From contig NZ_SMGP01000005.1 of the NCBI RefSeq assembly GCF_004339745.1, positions 124,001-188,000 on the forward strand: 64,000 bases of DNA, read 5' to 3'. The translations under genes were made by a program, and so were the position numbers. The DNA comes from Paraburkholderia sp. BL9I2N2. Lineage in GTDB: Bacteria; Pseudomonadota; Gammaproteobacteria; Burkholderiales; Burkholderiaceae. Of this stretch, positions 63,826 through 64,000 are shown one piece after another. Below the pieces are notes generated by a model that saw nothing but the letters and a program-made list of their open reading frames with translations, had not been told where the DNA came from and did no database searches. Position 1 is the first letter of the stretch. Every line of letters begins with the position of its first letter.

Positions 63826-64000
63826 ATGGCTGAAGCCGTAAAAAAACCGAGGCCGGAATTCCGGAACATCGGTATCGGGCAGATATTGACGGCATACCGT
63901 CTCCCGCTAGCGGGGCGAGTATCGATCTTGCACCGCTTGAGCGGTGGTCTGCTTTTTGTTTTTCTTCCGTTCCTGCTGTACCTCTTCGATCAGAGTCTGA
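63826..64000 (+). CDS. sdhC: Succinate dehydrogenase cytochrome b556 subunit, 5' part
   Basis: The first 58 residues are visible before the window ends. MAEAVKKPRPEFRNIGIGQI, then YRLPLAGRVSILHRLSGGLLF with the Ser and His-Arg region typical of SdhC quinone and heme sites (HRxSG), and a first membrane segment GGLLFVFLPFLLYLF. AGGGG lies upstream. It anchors complex II in the inner membrane. sdhD, sdhA and sdhB are expected beyond the window. Confidence 0.92.
   Translation, partial: MAEAVKKPRPEFRNIGIGQILTAYRLPLAGRVSILHRLSGGLLFVFLPFLLYLFDQSL

Overview
The window is roughly 64% GC and reads as a chromosomal segment of a Burkholderia sensu lato species, most likely Paraburkholderia. The main reasons are a TCA gene block (mdh, a CitE-like gene, prpC, prpD, acnA) divergent from a GntR regulator and sdhC, a MocR-linked polyamine-type transporter, PHA depolymerase, and several small secreted Burkholderiaceae-type proteins. 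This assignment is inference from gene content. I see no rRNA, tRNA, CRISPR array, insertion sequence or phage gene.

Layout: 1-2663 holds the end of a filamentous-haemagglutinin-like exoprotein and its outer-membrane transporter (two-partner secretion). 3466-13680 is a complete sugar-acid catabolic island: an IclR regulator divergent from a sugar ABC transporter, then a two-part UxaA-type dehydratase, an aldo/keto reductase, a lactonase, an SDR and an FAH-family hydrolase. This enzyme set fits the non-phosphorylating L-fucose route to pyruvate and lactate. 13771-24492 is mixed: a PLP decarboxylase with an ArsR-type regulator, a thioesterase, a chemoreceptor, a cold-shock protein, an HNH nuclease, an AGE-family epimerase, an MgtC-like protein and small proteins. 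24729-27375 is a sugar-acid dehydratase plus DapA-family pair (L-arabonate-type). 27711-34105 holds a secreted protein, a flavin reductase, a cupin, an intracellular PHA depolymerase, a GST and a second chemoreceptor. 34378-43406 holds a copper P-type ATPase with a frameshift, a PaiB-like protein, a DUF1254/DUF1214 lipoprotein and a giant DUF748 protein.

43537-49719 is a MocR regulator divergent from a spermidine/putrescine-type ABC transporter whose first permease gene also carries a frameshift. 49867-53810 looks like one transcription unit: an OmpA-like lipoprotein, a BvgA-like response regulator, a truncated degenerate kinase that keeps an HPt domain, and a single-pass membrane protein. 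53937-64000 is the TCA block; its mdh/gntR intergenic region carries a perfect 18-bp palindrome and a good mdh promoter.

Most notable oddities: (1) two genes on the minus strand, the PLP decarboxylase and copA, each have a degenerate second copy of their last ~63-65 bp, including the stop, just downstream. (2) copA and potB each have a one-base frameshift at a short homopolymer. (3) A textbook CueR-type operator/promoter precedes copA, but no MerR-family gene is nearby. (4) The BvgA-like regulator is paired with a kinase remnant that has lost its phospho-acceptor histidine but kept HPt.
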